Below, in pieces: positions 35,101 through 42,917 of a DNA stretch of 64,000 nucleotides. The notes under the pieces are model-generated. The model was given only the letters and a program-made list of their open reading frames with translations, was not told the origin of the DNA and searched no databases. The position numbers and the translations under genes are program-made. The DNA is from CAYRSS01 sp964426945 (GTDB lineage: Bacteria > Planctomycetota > Phycisphaerae > UBA1845), in the NCBI GenBank assembly GCA_964426945.1, contig CAYRSS010000013.1:1-64000 (forward strand). Direction: 5' to 3'. Each line of letters begins with the position of its first letter. Position 1 is the first letter of the stretch.

Positions 35101-35424
35101 TCACGAGGATCGTCTGAACACGGCGACAACGTCTTCGATCGGGACGACGAAGAGCTGGTTATCAGGTTCGAAATCGACCGGAATCGCATGCTTGGGGTTG
35201 AACAGCACGCGGTCGTACTGCTTGATCGGGAAGTCCTCGTCCCGCTCGATCTGGGCGGAGACGCTCACAATGCGGCCGGTGATCGTGGGAATCTCCACGT
35301 TGCCGGGCAGTTCGATGCCCCCCTTGGTGACTTTGCGATCCTCGTCCTTGCGGATCAGGACGCGCTTGCCCAGGGGCTCGACCGTCTCAATCTTGGTCTT
35401 GGAGGCCGGCAGCTTGTCGGTCAT
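35101..35424 (-). CDS. Divergent GroES-like co-chaperonin (orphan)
   Basis: 107 residues with the Cpn10 pattern: 'VEPLGKRVLIRKDEDRKVTKGGIELP' for the first strands and start of the mobile loop, 'GRIVSVS', 'YDRVLFNPKHAIPVDFE' and 'QLFVVPIEDVVAVF' at the end. The usual GroEL-binding mobile loop is altered, and 'DNVEIP'-like spacing replaces the standard Ile-Val-Leu tip, so GroEL binding is uncertain. No groEL is adjacent. The gene heads an operon with BtpA-like, S66 peptidase and lipoprotein genes. Confidence 0.85.
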   Translation of the reverse strand: MTDKLPASKTKIETVEPLGKRVLIRKDEDRKVTKGGIELPGNVEIPTITGRIVSVSAQIERDEDFPIKQYDRVLFNPKHAIPVDFEPDNQLFVVPIEDVVAVFRRSS

Positions 35425-35490
35425 CGGAACAGTCCCCGCTCTCGCACAGTCGCGACACCCAGCCGGGCCGGCTCGGTTCCGCCGCTTCGA

Positions 35491-35520
35491 ATCCTAACGC
35501 CGACCCGCCGAATGGGCCAA
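35491..35520 (-). promoter_or_regulatory. Promoter of the GroES-like operon
   Basis: On the minus strand TTGGCC (35520-35515), 18 bp and TAGGAT (35496-35491) predict a start near 35484, ~60 bases before the ATG. No CIRCE element (the HrcA operator usual for groES) is visible. Confidence 0.55.
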
Positions 35521-35559
35521 CTCCCTGGCCGCTGATCGCGCGCGAGTGGGGGGGCCGCG

Positions 35560-36375
35560 TCACACCGTGCAGATGTCTCTGCGCGAAAACACGACGAGGC
35601 CGGCGAGCCAGCAGCCCACGCCGACGCCGAGGAGCACGAGCAGGTCGCCGATCGGCCACGCGCCGCCGGCGAGGATGGCCATCGGCCGGTAGTAGGTCAG
35701 CACGCTCAGCGACGTGAGTTGCTGCGCCGGGGGCCAGATCTGGGCAATGAAGTTGATCAGGAATGAGGAGAAGACCAGCGAGAACGCTACCCCGACCGCA
35801 CGGCCACGGCGATCACTCAATGCCGAGCAGAGCCAGGTAACGCCGCCCACGGACGCGTAGAGGGTCAGCAGGTTGACCCCGACAACCGCGAGCGGGCCGG
35901 CCGGCGGCTGAAACTCGGCGGGCGCGTACCGGATCGACACGCTGAAGCCCAGCAGCCCGACGACGATTACGCCTGCGCCCGAGAGGAGCCACGCCGCCGT
36001 CTCGGAGGCGTAGAGTTTCCAGCGCACCACTGGCAGGCTCAGCAGCAGGTCCGCCGTGCCGCGGTCGATTTCGCCGGCGGGGACGCGCGTGACGTAGGTG
36101 ATTACGTGGACGAGAAGCAGCGTCAGCGCCAACGGGTGGACCAGAGCGAATGCCATCAACGTGCCCGGCTCCAGTTGATCCGTGATTTCGGTGCCGAGCA
36201 ACGCACTGACGATGACCTTGACGAACCGCATGCGAAACCAGGTGCCCGCTCCCTCCTCGTAGAACATCGGGAAGAGCCGCGCCAGGACGCCCAACAGGCC
36301 GGTGAACGCAACCCCGCAAACCGCGGAGAGCGCGACCGTTTCGCGCAGACTCTTGAGCACTATGCCGCGATTCAT
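35560..36375 (-). CDS. ABC-2-type transporter permease
   Basis: 271 residues with six hydrophobic segments (for example SAVCGVAFTGLLGVLARLF, LALTLLLVHVITYVT, AAWLLSGAGVIVVGLLGFSV, LAVVGVNLLTLYASVGG, VAFSLVFSSFLINFIAQIW and LLVLLGVGVGCWLAGLVVF). Typical ABC-2 exporter subunit, with 'YVTRVPAGEIDRGTADLLLS' resembling the conserved loop of ABC-2 permeases. Its start overlaps the stop of the ATP-binding subunit gene by 4 bases. The exported substrate is unknown. Confidence 0.88.
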   Translation of the reverse strand: MNRGIVLKSLRETVALSAVCGVAFTGLLGVLARLFPMFYEEGAGTWFRMRFVKVIVSALLGTEITDQLEPGTLMAFALVHPLALTLLLVHVITYVTRVPAGEIDRGTADLLLSLPVVRWKLYASETAAWLLSGAGVIVVGLLGFSVSIRYAPAEFQPPAGPLAVVGVNLLTLYASVGGVTWLCSALSDRRGRAVGVAFSLVFSSFLINFIAQIWPPAQQLTSLSVLTYYRPMAILAGGAWPIGDLLVLLGVGVGCWLAGLVVFSRRDICTV

Positions 36376-37283
36376 GGTCGCGCCTCCTGCGGCGGCACGG
36401 TGGAACCGCCGTAGTAGGCGCGGAAGAGGGTCTCGAGATCGGGCTCGCCGATCGCGAGGTCATCGATCGGTTGCGCTGCCGCCCACGCGAGCAGCGGACG
36501 GATCGGACCGTCGACGAGGCAGCGCCACACGCCAGGCGCGCGGTCCTGCACCTCCAGAAACGTCGGCGGCGTTGCGCGGTCGCCATCCGACGCGTTTGCC
36601 CAGCGAACCACCACCAGCCGCGAGACGTGTCTCCGGAGTTCGGCGAGCGTTTCGCCCGCGACGAGGCGACCCTCGCGAAGGATCGCCACACGGCCGCACA
36701 AATCCTCGACCTCGCTGAGCGTGTGACTCGAGAAGAACACCGTACATCCAGCCGAAGCGCGCTCCAGCAGGTAGTCGCGCAGCCGCTGCTGCATGATCGG
36801 GTCCAGCGCCGACGAGGGCTCGTCGAGGATGAGCAGCTTCGGCCGGTGCGCGAAGGTGAGGATCAGGCCGAGCTTCTGCCGCATGCCGCGCGACATGCGA
36901 CCGACGCGGACGCCCAGGTCGAGCCCGAAGCGCTCGGCCAGCTCGGCGCCGCTCCGCGTCAGATCCATACGCCGGACAGCGCCGATGACGCGAAGCGCGG
37001 AGCGGCCGTTCATCCAGGCGTAGAGGCGCAGGTCCCCCGAGAGGTAGCCGACGTCCCGTTTGATCGCCGCGCTTTGTCGGACGCAGTCCATCCCGAACAC
37101 CTTGGCCGAGCCCGAGTTCGGCCGGAGGAAGCCGAGCAGGACGCGAATCGCGGTGGTTTTCCCCGCGCCGTTGGGGCCAAGGAATCCGAATACCTCGCCC
37201 TCGCGGACCGACAGCGACAGGTCGATGATCCCGCGCCGCGGTCCGTAGGACTTGCTGAGCCGATCTGTGACGATGACGTTCAT
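36372..37283 (-). CDS. ABC transporter ATP-binding protein
   Basis: 303 residues. Complete nucleotide-binding domain: Walker A 'GPNGAGKTT' (about 37-45), signature 'MSRGMRQKL' (a variant of LSGGQ, about 135), Walker B 'LLILDEPSSALD' (about 153-164), and the H-loop in 'FSSHTLSE'. The C-terminal ~80 residues are the extra domain often seen in drug- or lipid-exporter ATPases (CcmA/DrrA type). It forms the exporter with the next gene and overlaps the TlyA-like gene upstream by 4 bases. Confidence 0.93.
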   Translation of the reverse strand: MNVIVTDRLSKSYGPRRGIIDLSLSVREGEVFGFLGPNGAGKTTAIRVLLGFLRPNSGSAKVFGMDCVRQSAAIKRDVGYLSGDLRLYAWMNGRSALRVIGAVRRMDLTRSGAELAERFGLDLGVRVGRMSRGMRQKLGLILTFAHRPKLLILDEPSSALDPIMQQRLRDYLLERASAGCTVFFSSHTLSEVEDLCGRVAILREGRLVAGETLAELRRHVSRLVVVRWANASDGDRATPPTFLEVQDRAPGVWRCLVDGPIRPLLAWAAAQPIDDLAIGEPDLETLFRAYYGGSTVPPQEARP

Positions 37284-37861
37284 GCGACGGGATCTGGCTC
37301 GCGGCGCGACAGCAGCGCGAGAAACTCGCGGTTGCCGCCGTGGCCGCGAAGCGGGCTTTCGATCGAGCCGGCAAGGTCCCAGCCATCACGCACCGCGGCG
37401 GCCAGCACGGCGTCTACAATTCCCGGCACGGCGTCGTCTCGCAGGACGCCGCCTTCCAGCAGGGACGGCGGAGCCTCGTAGTGCGGCTTGAGCAGCGTGA
37501 CGACCCGGCCGCCAGCGGCGAGCAGGGCAGCTGCGCGGGGGAGGATCTTCGCCTGCGGTGTCCAGCCCACGTCGATGGTCACCAGCGCGACCGGCTCGGG
37601 CAGGGAGACGTGGAGCGCGTTGGTCCGCTCCATCACGACGACGCGTGGATCGCGTCGCAGCTTCCACGCCAGCGTGCCGTAGGCGGTATCGACCGAGTAC
37701 ACCCTCGCCGCGCCGCGGCGCAGCAGACAATCGACGAATCCGCCGACGTGGCTGCCCAGATCTGCGCACACAAGACCCGCGGGGTCTACGCCGAAGCGAT
37801 CCAGCGCGGCGGACAGCTTGTCGCCGCCGCGCGACACGAATGCCGTCTCGCCTGCGCTCAT
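37280..37861 (-). CDS. TlyA/FtsJ-type methyltransferase lacking the S4 domain
   Basis: 193 residues. The Rossmann-fold methyltransferase half of TlyA is clear: 'VSRGGDKLSAALDRFGVDP', SAM motif 'CADLGSHVGGFVDCLLRRGA', 'VYSVDTAYGTLAWKLR', 'LVTIDVGWTPQAKILP', 'VTLLKPHYE' and 'GNREFLALL'. TlyA proteins (2'-O-methylation of 16S/23S rRNA) normally have ~60-70 N-terminal residues forming an S4 RNA-binding domain; it is missing here. The protein starts right where the catalytic half should, so this looks like a natural short form rather than a frameshift. It starts just after the rpsT terminator and overlaps the ABC ATPase gene. Confidence 0.85.
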   Translation of the reverse strand: MSAGETAFVSRGGDKLSAALDRFGVDPAGLVCADLGSHVGGFVDCLLRRGAARVYSVDTAYGTLAWKLRRDPRVVVMERTNALHVSLPEPVALVTIDVGWTPQAKILPRAAALLAAGGRVVTLLKPHYEAPPSLLEGGVLRDDAVPGIVDAVLAAAVRDGWDLAGSIESPLRGHGGNREFLALLSRREPDPVA

Positions 37862-37876
37862 CGGCCTCTGCGCATG

Positions 37877-37903
37877 AAGAAAGCGGGCCGCGGAGCGGCC
37901 CGC
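37877..37903 (-). terminator. rpsT terminator
   Basis: On the minus strand GCGGGCCGC (37903-37895), loop TCC and GCGGCCCGC (37891-37883), followed by TTTCTT. Perfect 9-bp stem directly between rpsT and the TlyA-like gene. Confidence 0.75.
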
Positions 37904-37954
37904 CCTGGTGTATCGCAGTCGCTCCGCTCGCGATGGTGCGTGCGGCTCGAAGGT

Positions 37955-38236
37955 CTACTTGGCGCCGGCCTTGGCCTTCACCGCGTTGAGCCGCTTGGCC
38001 AGGCGCGACTTGCGACGGGAGGCCGTGTTCTTGTGCACGGTGCCCTTCGCCGCCACCTGGTCGATCGTCTTCGTAAAGGCCGTCAGCAGCTTCTGCGCGT
38101 CGTCGACCTTGCCGTCGTGCAGCGCGTCGACGAGCTTGCGGGTGGCCGTCTTCACGGCCGACTTGCGTGCCTTGTTCCGTGCGGTGCGCTTCTCGGTCTG
38201 CCGAGCGCGCTTCTTTGCCGATGCCAGATTCGCCAC
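37955..38236 (-). CDS. rpsT: 30S ribosomal protein S20
   Basis: 93 residues starting at a GTG (MANLASAKKRARQTEKR), with GGAG 10 bases upstream. Highly basic three-helix protein that binds the 5' domain of 16S rRNA; 'HKNTASRRKSRLAKRLN' near the C-terminus is the family signature. Only 32 bases separate it from the stop of the TPR protein gene. A GTG or other weak start is common in rpsT and may be part of autoregulation. Confidence 0.96.
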   Translation of the reverse strand: MANLASAKKRARQTEKRTARNKARKSAVKTATRKLVDALHDGKVDDAQKLLTAFTKTIDQVAAKGTVHKNTASRRKSRLAKRLNAVKAKAGAK

Positions 38237-38268
38237 GTCGCGTAGTCTCCGTTTCTGTCAACCTGTGG

Positions 38269-39735
38269 TCAGCCGCCCTCCGCGCCGGGAGTGGTCGGGA
38301 GACCCTCCAGTCTAGCACGGACGTCGCGGTAGTTGTAGTCGAACTTCAGGATCTGCCCGTACACCTGTCGGGCGGTCTCCACTTTCCCTGATTCCTCGTA
38401 GGCGCGGGCCAGATAGTACCGCAAATCCTTGGCCAGGTCGTCATCCTCGAATTCGTGGCCCTCCAGGGCCTCTTTGAAGGTCTCCACGGCCTGTCCGTGG
38501 AACCCCTTCTTGAGGAAGCACCGGCCCAAGTAGCAGCCGCAGGCCGAGCGGTTCTTGGGGTCGACCCGGGCAGCCTGGAAGAGCGGAATCGCGTCGTCGT
38601 AACGTCCAGCTTGAAAAAGTCTGGCGGCGTACTCGTACTTTATGCGATTGTCGGTCGGGTAGCGGGCGACGCGCTCCTTGAACACGCCCAGCTCGAACCG
38701 AAGTTGCTTGACCCGGTGCTCCGACATGGCATCGCGATCGCCGGAACGGGCCACGGCCCGCGCCTCGCGCGTCAGTTGCTTGATCCGGATGTCGTCGGCG
38801 ATCTGCTTCCAGCGGTACTCGCCGCCGGCTTTAAACGCTTCAACCAACACGCCGATGGCGGCGGTCTCCTCCTCGGCCCGCTCGCGGCGGCGGAGGATCT
38901 CGACATAGTCCTTGATCAGCGCGGGATCGGTCGGGCTTGCCTCGTACGCCTGCCGCGCCTTGGCGATGAGCTGGTCGAGACGCTCGTCGCTTTGCTGCGA
39001 GCGATCGAGGTCGTGCAACTCGGCCTGGCCCTCCGCGTCGACGATGCTGTCGCGGAAACTGCCGTCCTTGTACTTGCCGCGGAGGATGGTCATCCGCGTC
39101 GACAATTCGCGAAGGAGCTTGTCGACGTTCTGGTCCTTGGCGTGGCGGCGGCGCCACAGGCCGTACACCTCGATCCCGAGATTGTAAAGTGCCAGGGCGA
39201 GTTCGGAGTCACCGTGGTGGGCCAGGCGGTCGCCGATCTCCGTGAGGTGCTGCGTCAGCGCCTGGAACTGCTTGACGGAAACCTTGGGGTTGTTCTCCAT
39301 CGCCTTGTGGCAGACGCCACCGGCCCACAGCGCGGCGTCTCCGGCGCCGAGGCGTACCGCGTTCTTCACGATGCCTTCGAGGTAGTTGAGATTGTCGGGT
39401 TCGTGGCCGAAGAGCCACAGGGAGTTGACGTACGCCTGTCTGGCGTTCTTGTCGGTCATCGAGCGCTTCAGCGTGTCGCCCAGGCCGGGCTTGCCTCCGC
39501 CGCTGTTGCGTCGCCCGATGGAGCAGCCGTGGAGTGGCTTGAGGGCTTCTTCCACCGCGTCCGGCCAGAACTCCAGCCCGTTGACGTAGTACTCGATGGC
39601 GTAGTCCCACTGGCGCTTGTCACCCAGTTCGCGGGCGCGGACGAACCACTTCCTGGCCTTGGCCTGCTCCTCGGGTGGGGTGACGAGCCGCGGTTCGGGC
39701 GTGTTGTCAGGCTGGGGGTTTGCCTTCGCGCTCAT
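38269..39735 (-). CDS. Tetratricopeptide-repeat protein
   Basis: 488 residues, soluble, no signal peptide. TPR-type helices are clear at about 27-60 ('ARKWFVRARELGDKRQWDYAIEYYVNGLEFWP') and at about 365-470 ('EYAARLFQAGRYDDAIPLFQAARVDP', 'GRCFLKKGFHGQAVETFKEALEG', 'YLARAYEESGKVETARQVYGQIL'). The middle region is a long, charged coiled-coil-like stretch. It probably is a protein-interaction scaffold; no catalytic domain is seen. It precedes rpsT on the same strand. Confidence 0.8.
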   Translation of the reverse strand: MSAKANPQPDNTPEPRLVTPPEEQAKARKWFVRARELGDKRQWDYAIEYYVNGLEFWPDAVEEALKPLHGCSIGRRNSGGGKPGLGDTLKRSMTDKNARQAYVNSLWLFGHEPDNLNYLEGIVKNAVRLGAGDAALWAGGVCHKAMENNPKVSVKQFQALTQHLTEIGDRLAHHGDSELALALYNLGIEVYGLWRRRHAKDQNVDKLLRELSTRMTILRGKYKDGSFRDSIVDAEGQAELHDLDRSQQSDERLDQLIAKARQAYEASPTDPALIKDYVEILRRRERAEEETAAIGVLVEAFKAGGEYRWKQIADDIRIKQLTREARAVARSGDRDAMSEHRVKQLRFELGVFKERVARYPTDNRIKYEYAARLFQAGRYDDAIPLFQAARVDPKNRSACGCYLGRCFLKKGFHGQAVETFKEALEGHEFEDDDLAKDLRYYLARAYEESGKVETARQVYGQILKFDYNYRDVRARLEGLPTTPGAEGG

Positions 39736-39837
39736 GAATCACTGTGACGAGGCGGATTCTGCTCCGCCGGGATACTGGGAACCGCTCCCGGAGCGGAGGC
39801 GGGCCGGAGTGATGGCAACCTTCGATTCCGTCACACC

Positions 39838-39865
39838 TTTACAACGCACAAGCCGCCTATACTAT
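39838..39865 (+). promoter_or_regulatory. Promoter of def-fmt
   Basis: TTTACA (39838-39843), 16 bp and TACTAT (39860-39865) predict a start near 39872, which supports the ATG at 39904 with its GAGGG ribosome binding site rather than the upstream GTG at 39880. Confidence 0.5.
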
Positions 39866-39903
39866 CCCGGGGGGGTTCGGTGTCAAGGCAAACGAGGGTT
39901 CGC

Positions 39904-40482
39904 ATGCCCCAGGCTGATTCGCAACGTGGTTCGCGGGTCCGAGTTCCCGACGCCCCCGAACGGATCCGGGTGGTCAACTTCCCCGACCCGACGCTGCGCC
40001 GCCGCTGCGCGCCCGTGACGGAGATCGACGACGCGATCCGCCGGCTGGCGGCTCGCATGATCGAACTGATGCACGCGCACAAGGGGGTCGGCCTGGCCGC
40101 GCCGCAGGTGGGCGTGCCCGTTCGACTCTTCGTTTGCAACCCCACCGCTGAGCCGGGCCGCGACAGCGTGCTGATTAACCCGCACCTGTCTGATCCCGAA
40201 GGTGTTGAGGAGCGCGAGGAGGGCTGCCTCTCGCTGCCCGAGGTGACCGTCTCGATGCGGCGGGCGCAGCGGATCTCGATCGAAAGCACGGACCTCGAAG
40301 GCCGCACGACGACGGCCGTGGCTGAAGGGCTGCTGGCCCGCATCTGGCAGCACGAGTGCGACCACCTCGATGGGCGTCTGATCATCGACAACATGTCCGA
40401 GGCCGACGAAATCGCCAACCGCCGGATGATCCGCCAGCTCAAGGCCGACTACACACGGCTGAAGGGCGCCAAGACGCGCTGA
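39904..40482 (+). CDS. def: Peptide deformylase
   Basis: 192 residues from the ATG at 39904. Removes the N-formyl group from nascent proteins. All three catalytic motifs are intact: 'GVGLAAPQVG' (motif 1), 'EEGCLSLP' (motif 2, metal-binding Cys) and 'WQHECDHLDG' (motif 3, HExxH). It is followed 81 bases later by fmt, the enzyme that adds the formyl group, the classical def-fmt arrangement. Confidence 0.95.
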   Translation: MPQADSQRGSRVRVPDAPERIRVVNFPDPTLRRRCAPVTEIDDAIRRLAARMIELMHAHKGVGLAAPQVGVPVRLFVCNPTAEPGRDSVLINPHLSDPEGVEEREEGCLSLPEVTVSMRRAQRISIESTDLEGRTTTAVAEGLLARIWQHECDHLDGRLIIDNMSEADEIANRRMIRQLKADYTRLKGAKTR

Positions 40483-40563
40483 ACACCTTCAGGTAAAGTC
40501 CTGCGGCGCGGCGACCGCGTGGTCCCGCTTTTCAGCATCAGGTCCACCGCCGAGCGGCATGCC

Positions 40564-41526
40564 ATGAGACTGGTCTTTCTCGGTTCGGGCGCGTTCGCGC
40601 TGCCGACGCTGCGCTGGCTGGCCCACAGCGGGCACGATATCCCGCTGGTGATCACGCAGCCGGCGAAGGGCGCCGGGCGTGGTCGCCGCCTTACCCGGAC
40701 GCCGGTCGCGGCCGAGGCTGAGTCCTTCGGGATGACGGTGGAAGCGGTCGAGGACGTCAACGAGCCGTCTGTCGTGAGCCGGGTCGCGGCGCTGAAGGCC
40801 GACGCGGGTGTGGTCATCGCCTTCGGCCAGAAACTCGGCCCGGTATTTCGGGACACCGCGGCCGGCGGCTACATCAACCTGCACGCTTCGCTGCTGCCGA
40901 AGTACCGCGGTGCAGCGCCGATCAACTGGGCCATCATCCGGGGCGAGCAGCGCACCGGCGTGACCGTATTCCGCATCGTGGAGCGCATGGACGCCGGGCC
41001 GATCCTGTCCACGCGATGGACGGAGATCAAACCGGAAGAAACCACCGGCGAGCTGCACGACCGGTTGGCTGCGATCGGTGTGGATGCGATGAAGGCGGCG
41101 CTCGACCTGTTCGCCTCGAATCCCTGCCCGCCGGGCGAGCCACAGGACGATAGCCAGGCGAGCAAGGCGCCCAAGCTGAGCAAGGCGGACGGGCGGATCG
41201 ACTTCGCCGCACCGGCGGCCGAGGTGGCCGCGCGGATTCACGGCGTGACGCCGTGGCCCGGGGCGCAGGCCGTGTTCGAGGCCTCAGATGGACGCTGGGA
41301 GCAACTCGCAATCCTACGGGCGCGTCCGGCCCTGCCGCATGCCCGGGCGGCCATTCCGCCCGGCACGCTCGATCCGCGACTTTACGCGGCAACCGGCGAT
41401 GGCTTTCTCGAACTGCTGGAGGTGAAGCCCTCGTCCGGCCGGGTCATGACGTGGCCTGAGTACGTTAACGGCCGCCGGGCTCAGCCGGGCGACCGGCTGT
41501 CGGCTCCTGAGCCGGCGAGGGATTGA
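40564..41526 (+). CDS. fmt: Methionyl-tRNA formyltransferase
   Basis: 320 residues from the ATG at 40564, where the protein opens with 'MRLVFLGSGAFALPTL'. It uses 10-formyl-tetrahydrofolate to formylate initiator Met-tRNA. The catalytic Asn-x-His is in 'YINLHASLLPKYRGAAPI', and the catalytic Asp is in 'RMDAGPIL'. The C-terminal OB-like tRNA-binding domain starts near residue 205 ('KADGRIDFAAPAAEVAARI'). Confidence 0.95.
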   Translation: MRLVFLGSGAFALPTLRWLAHSGHDIPLVITQPAKGAGRGRRLTRTPVAAEAESFGMTVEAVEDVNEPSVVSRVAALKADAGVVIAFGQKLGPVFRDTAAGGYINLHASLLPKYRGAAPINWAIIRGEQRTGVTVFRIVERMDAGPILSTRWTEIKPEETTGELHDRLAAIGVDAMKAALDLFASNPCPPGEPQDDSQASKAPKLSKADGRIDFAAPAAEVAARIHGVTPWPGAQAVFEASDGRWEQLAILRARPALPHARAAIPPGTLDPRLYAATGDGFLELLEVKPSSGRVMTWPEYVNGRRAQPGDRLSAPEPARD

Positions 41527-41554
41527 GCATCCGCCTGAGAGACCGCGGGCCGTG

Positions 41555-42223
41555 CTAGCAGGCGGCCGTCCGGCGTCCGCGCCGCAGCGTGAGCCCCCCG
41601 AGACCAAGAGCCCCCAGCAGGGCGGCGCCCGGTGCCGGAACAGGCTGGCCGCGGAATGTCGGATCGTTGATGAACGATTCGCTGCCGCCGCCTTCGAAGC
41701 CCTGCACGTGCAGACCCATGCGAAGCGAGCGATCCCCGATGGCGGCGAGGACATCCTGGAATGTCTTGCCGGCCAGCAGCGTGAAGGTGATGCCCACGCT
41801 CTCACCCGGGTTCACGCCGTTGGGCTGGACGGGCGGCCCCGACTGCACGGCGAAGTCGGCCGTGAACGACGGCGTGACGGAGTTGTGCGAGGGCAGGTTG
41901 GGCGGCGCGGCCCCGGGGACGAAGTAGACCCCCGGGCCGTTCGCGATGCTGTAGAGGGTCGACAGCACCGACGTGCCGTCCCAGTAAATGTCGGCGATTG
42001 ACGAAGCGCCGGGTCCGGCGTTTGTGAACGTGAAGAGCACGCGCCCGGAGGCCGCGGCGGTTACCTCCACCGCCAGCTGTGCCTCGCCGACGGCGGCGTT
42101 GACCGCGTTGTTGGAGCTGATGTTGGTGAACGAGAACATCTCCGCTCTTGCGGTGGCCGCGACGCAACCCACCACACAGAGCGCCAGGACAGCTCCCGAG
42201 TTCCTGCCGATCATACCGGACAC
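41555..42223 (-). CDS. Exported protein with PEP-CTERM-like sorting signal
   Basis: 222 residues. The N-terminal signal peptide ends near 'ATARAEM'. The middle is a beta-rich secreted domain ('FTNISSNNAVNAAVGEAQLAVEV', 'GRVLFTFTNAGPGASSI'). The C-terminus has a Pro-rich motif (QPVPAPGA), a short hydrophobic helix (ALLGALGLGGL) and a basic tail (RRGRR), the arrangement recognised by exosortase. This 'PAPG' variant is common in Phycisphaerae-type planctomycetes. The partner exosortase is not in the window. A TATGAT -10 box and an upstream dyad suggest activator control. Surface exposure is likely; function unknown. Confidence 0.82.
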   Translation of the reverse strand: MSGMIGRNSGAVLALCVVGCVAATARAEMFSFTNISSNNAVNAAVGEAQLAVEVTAAASGRVLFTFTNAGPGASSIADIYWDGTSVLSTLYSIANGPGVYFVPGAAPPNLPSHNSVTPSFTADFAVQSGPPVQPNGVNPGESVGITFTLLAGKTFQDVLAAIGDRSLRMGLHVQGFEGGGSESFINDPTFRGQPVPAPGAALLGALGLGGLTLRRGRRTAAC

Positions 42224-42268
42224 CCCCCTTGTCGGTTCCCCGCAGCGACACTCGTCGCGTACCGGCGG

Positions 42269-42274
42269 ATCATA
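42269..42274 (-). promoter_or_regulatory. -10 box of the PEP-CTERM-like gene
   Basis: TATGAT on the minus strand without a recognisable -35 hexamer; predicted start near 42262. An AGGGGGG ribosome binding site precedes the ATG at 42223. Confidence 0.4.
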
Positions 42275-42313
42275 CCTGGTTCGCTGCGTCGATTTCCACA
42301 GGATTCCGCGCTG

Positions 42314-42332
42314 AGTGTCAGATCATGACACT
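42314..42332. promoter_or_regulatory. Operator-like dyad upstream of the PEP-CTERM-like gene
   Basis: AGTGTCA (42314-42320) and TGACACT (42326-42332) are a perfect 7-bp inverted repeat around GATCA. The centre lies ~61 bases upstream of the predicted start, the classical position of a class I activator such as a Crp/Fnr-family protein. Confidence 0.45.
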
Positions 42333-42408
42333 TATCGACCCTGGGCAGGCGCAATCGGACGAAGCGGCGCGCTTCCGGCCTGGCGGCGGGTTTATCGGAA
42401 CAGGATGG

Positions 42409-42723
42409 TCAGGGAGCCGGCTCGGCACCGGCAGTCGGCGCGTCTCCCGACGCTGAATCCTGGAAGGTGTTCTTGGGCTTGCGATCGACGATGTACCGTC
42501 TGCGGGCCTCGGCGTATTCCTCGACGCTCGGCAGGCTGGTCGTGAAGGCATCCGGATCGCGGGCGATCTTGCAGAGAAAGGGGATACACCACCCGCAGCC
42601 GGTTCCCGCGCTGAGGCATTCGGTCATGCGGCTGGCCTGCTCGGGGCGCTCGCGCCGGGCGAAGTGAATCAGCTTGCGCATCGAGACGTGGTAGCAGTAG
42701 CAGATTTCGTCGTCGATGTTCAT
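42409..42723 (-). CDS. BFD-like [2Fe-2S]-binding protein
   Basis: 104 residues from the ATG at 42723. The BFD-like fold is read from the four cysteines: C-x-C in 'EICYCYHVS' and C-x2-C in 'GTGCGWCIPFLCKI'. These small domains occur in bacterioferritin-associated ferredoxin, which releases iron from bacterioferritin, and as add-ons to redox enzymes. The acidic and Pro-rich C-terminal ~30 residues are variable. A perfect TATAAT box lies 17 bases before the start. No bacterioferritin gene is adjacent. Confidence 0.82.
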   Translation of the reverse strand: MNIDDEICYCYHVSMRKLIHFARRERPEQASRMTECLSAGTGCGWCIPFLCKIARDPDAFTTSLPSVEEYAEARRRYIVDRKPKNTFQDSASGDAPTAGAEPAP

Positions 42724-42739
42724 GCGGGCCTCATTCCGG

Positions 42740-42745
42740 ATTATA
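42740..42745 (-). promoter_or_regulatory. -10 box of the BFD-like gene
   Basis: A perfect TATAAT on the minus strand predicts a start near 42733, leaving a ~10-base leader with GAGG. The -35 region (CTGTCT at 17 bp) is weak. Confidence 0.5.
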
Positions 42746-42879
42746 CGCCGGACCGGCCGCGTAGACAGCGGCAACGCTGCCGCCCGGCTCACCGATGTTC
42801 CCGGCTGCCCGCCCACCGGCGGCTTCGCGCTCGCCCGTCGCTGCCGTGCCCGGGGGCCCTTTTTCCGCGTGTCCGCGTT

Positions 42880-42908
42880 TTGACCTTTCCGCGTTTTCCC
42901 CGTATTCA
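42880..42908 (+). promoter_or_regulatory. proS promoter
   Basis: TTGACC (42880-42885), 17 bp and TATTCA (42903-42908) predict a start near 42915, only ~3 bases before the ATG at 42918. The message would be almost leaderless. Confidence 0.55.
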
Positions 42909-42917
42909 TACCGCCCT

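Noticed and set aside
38256..38261. Perfect TTGACA upstream of rpsT on the minus strand
   Set aside because: No -10 box lies 16-18 bp downstream; that position runs into the ribosome binding site and start codon.
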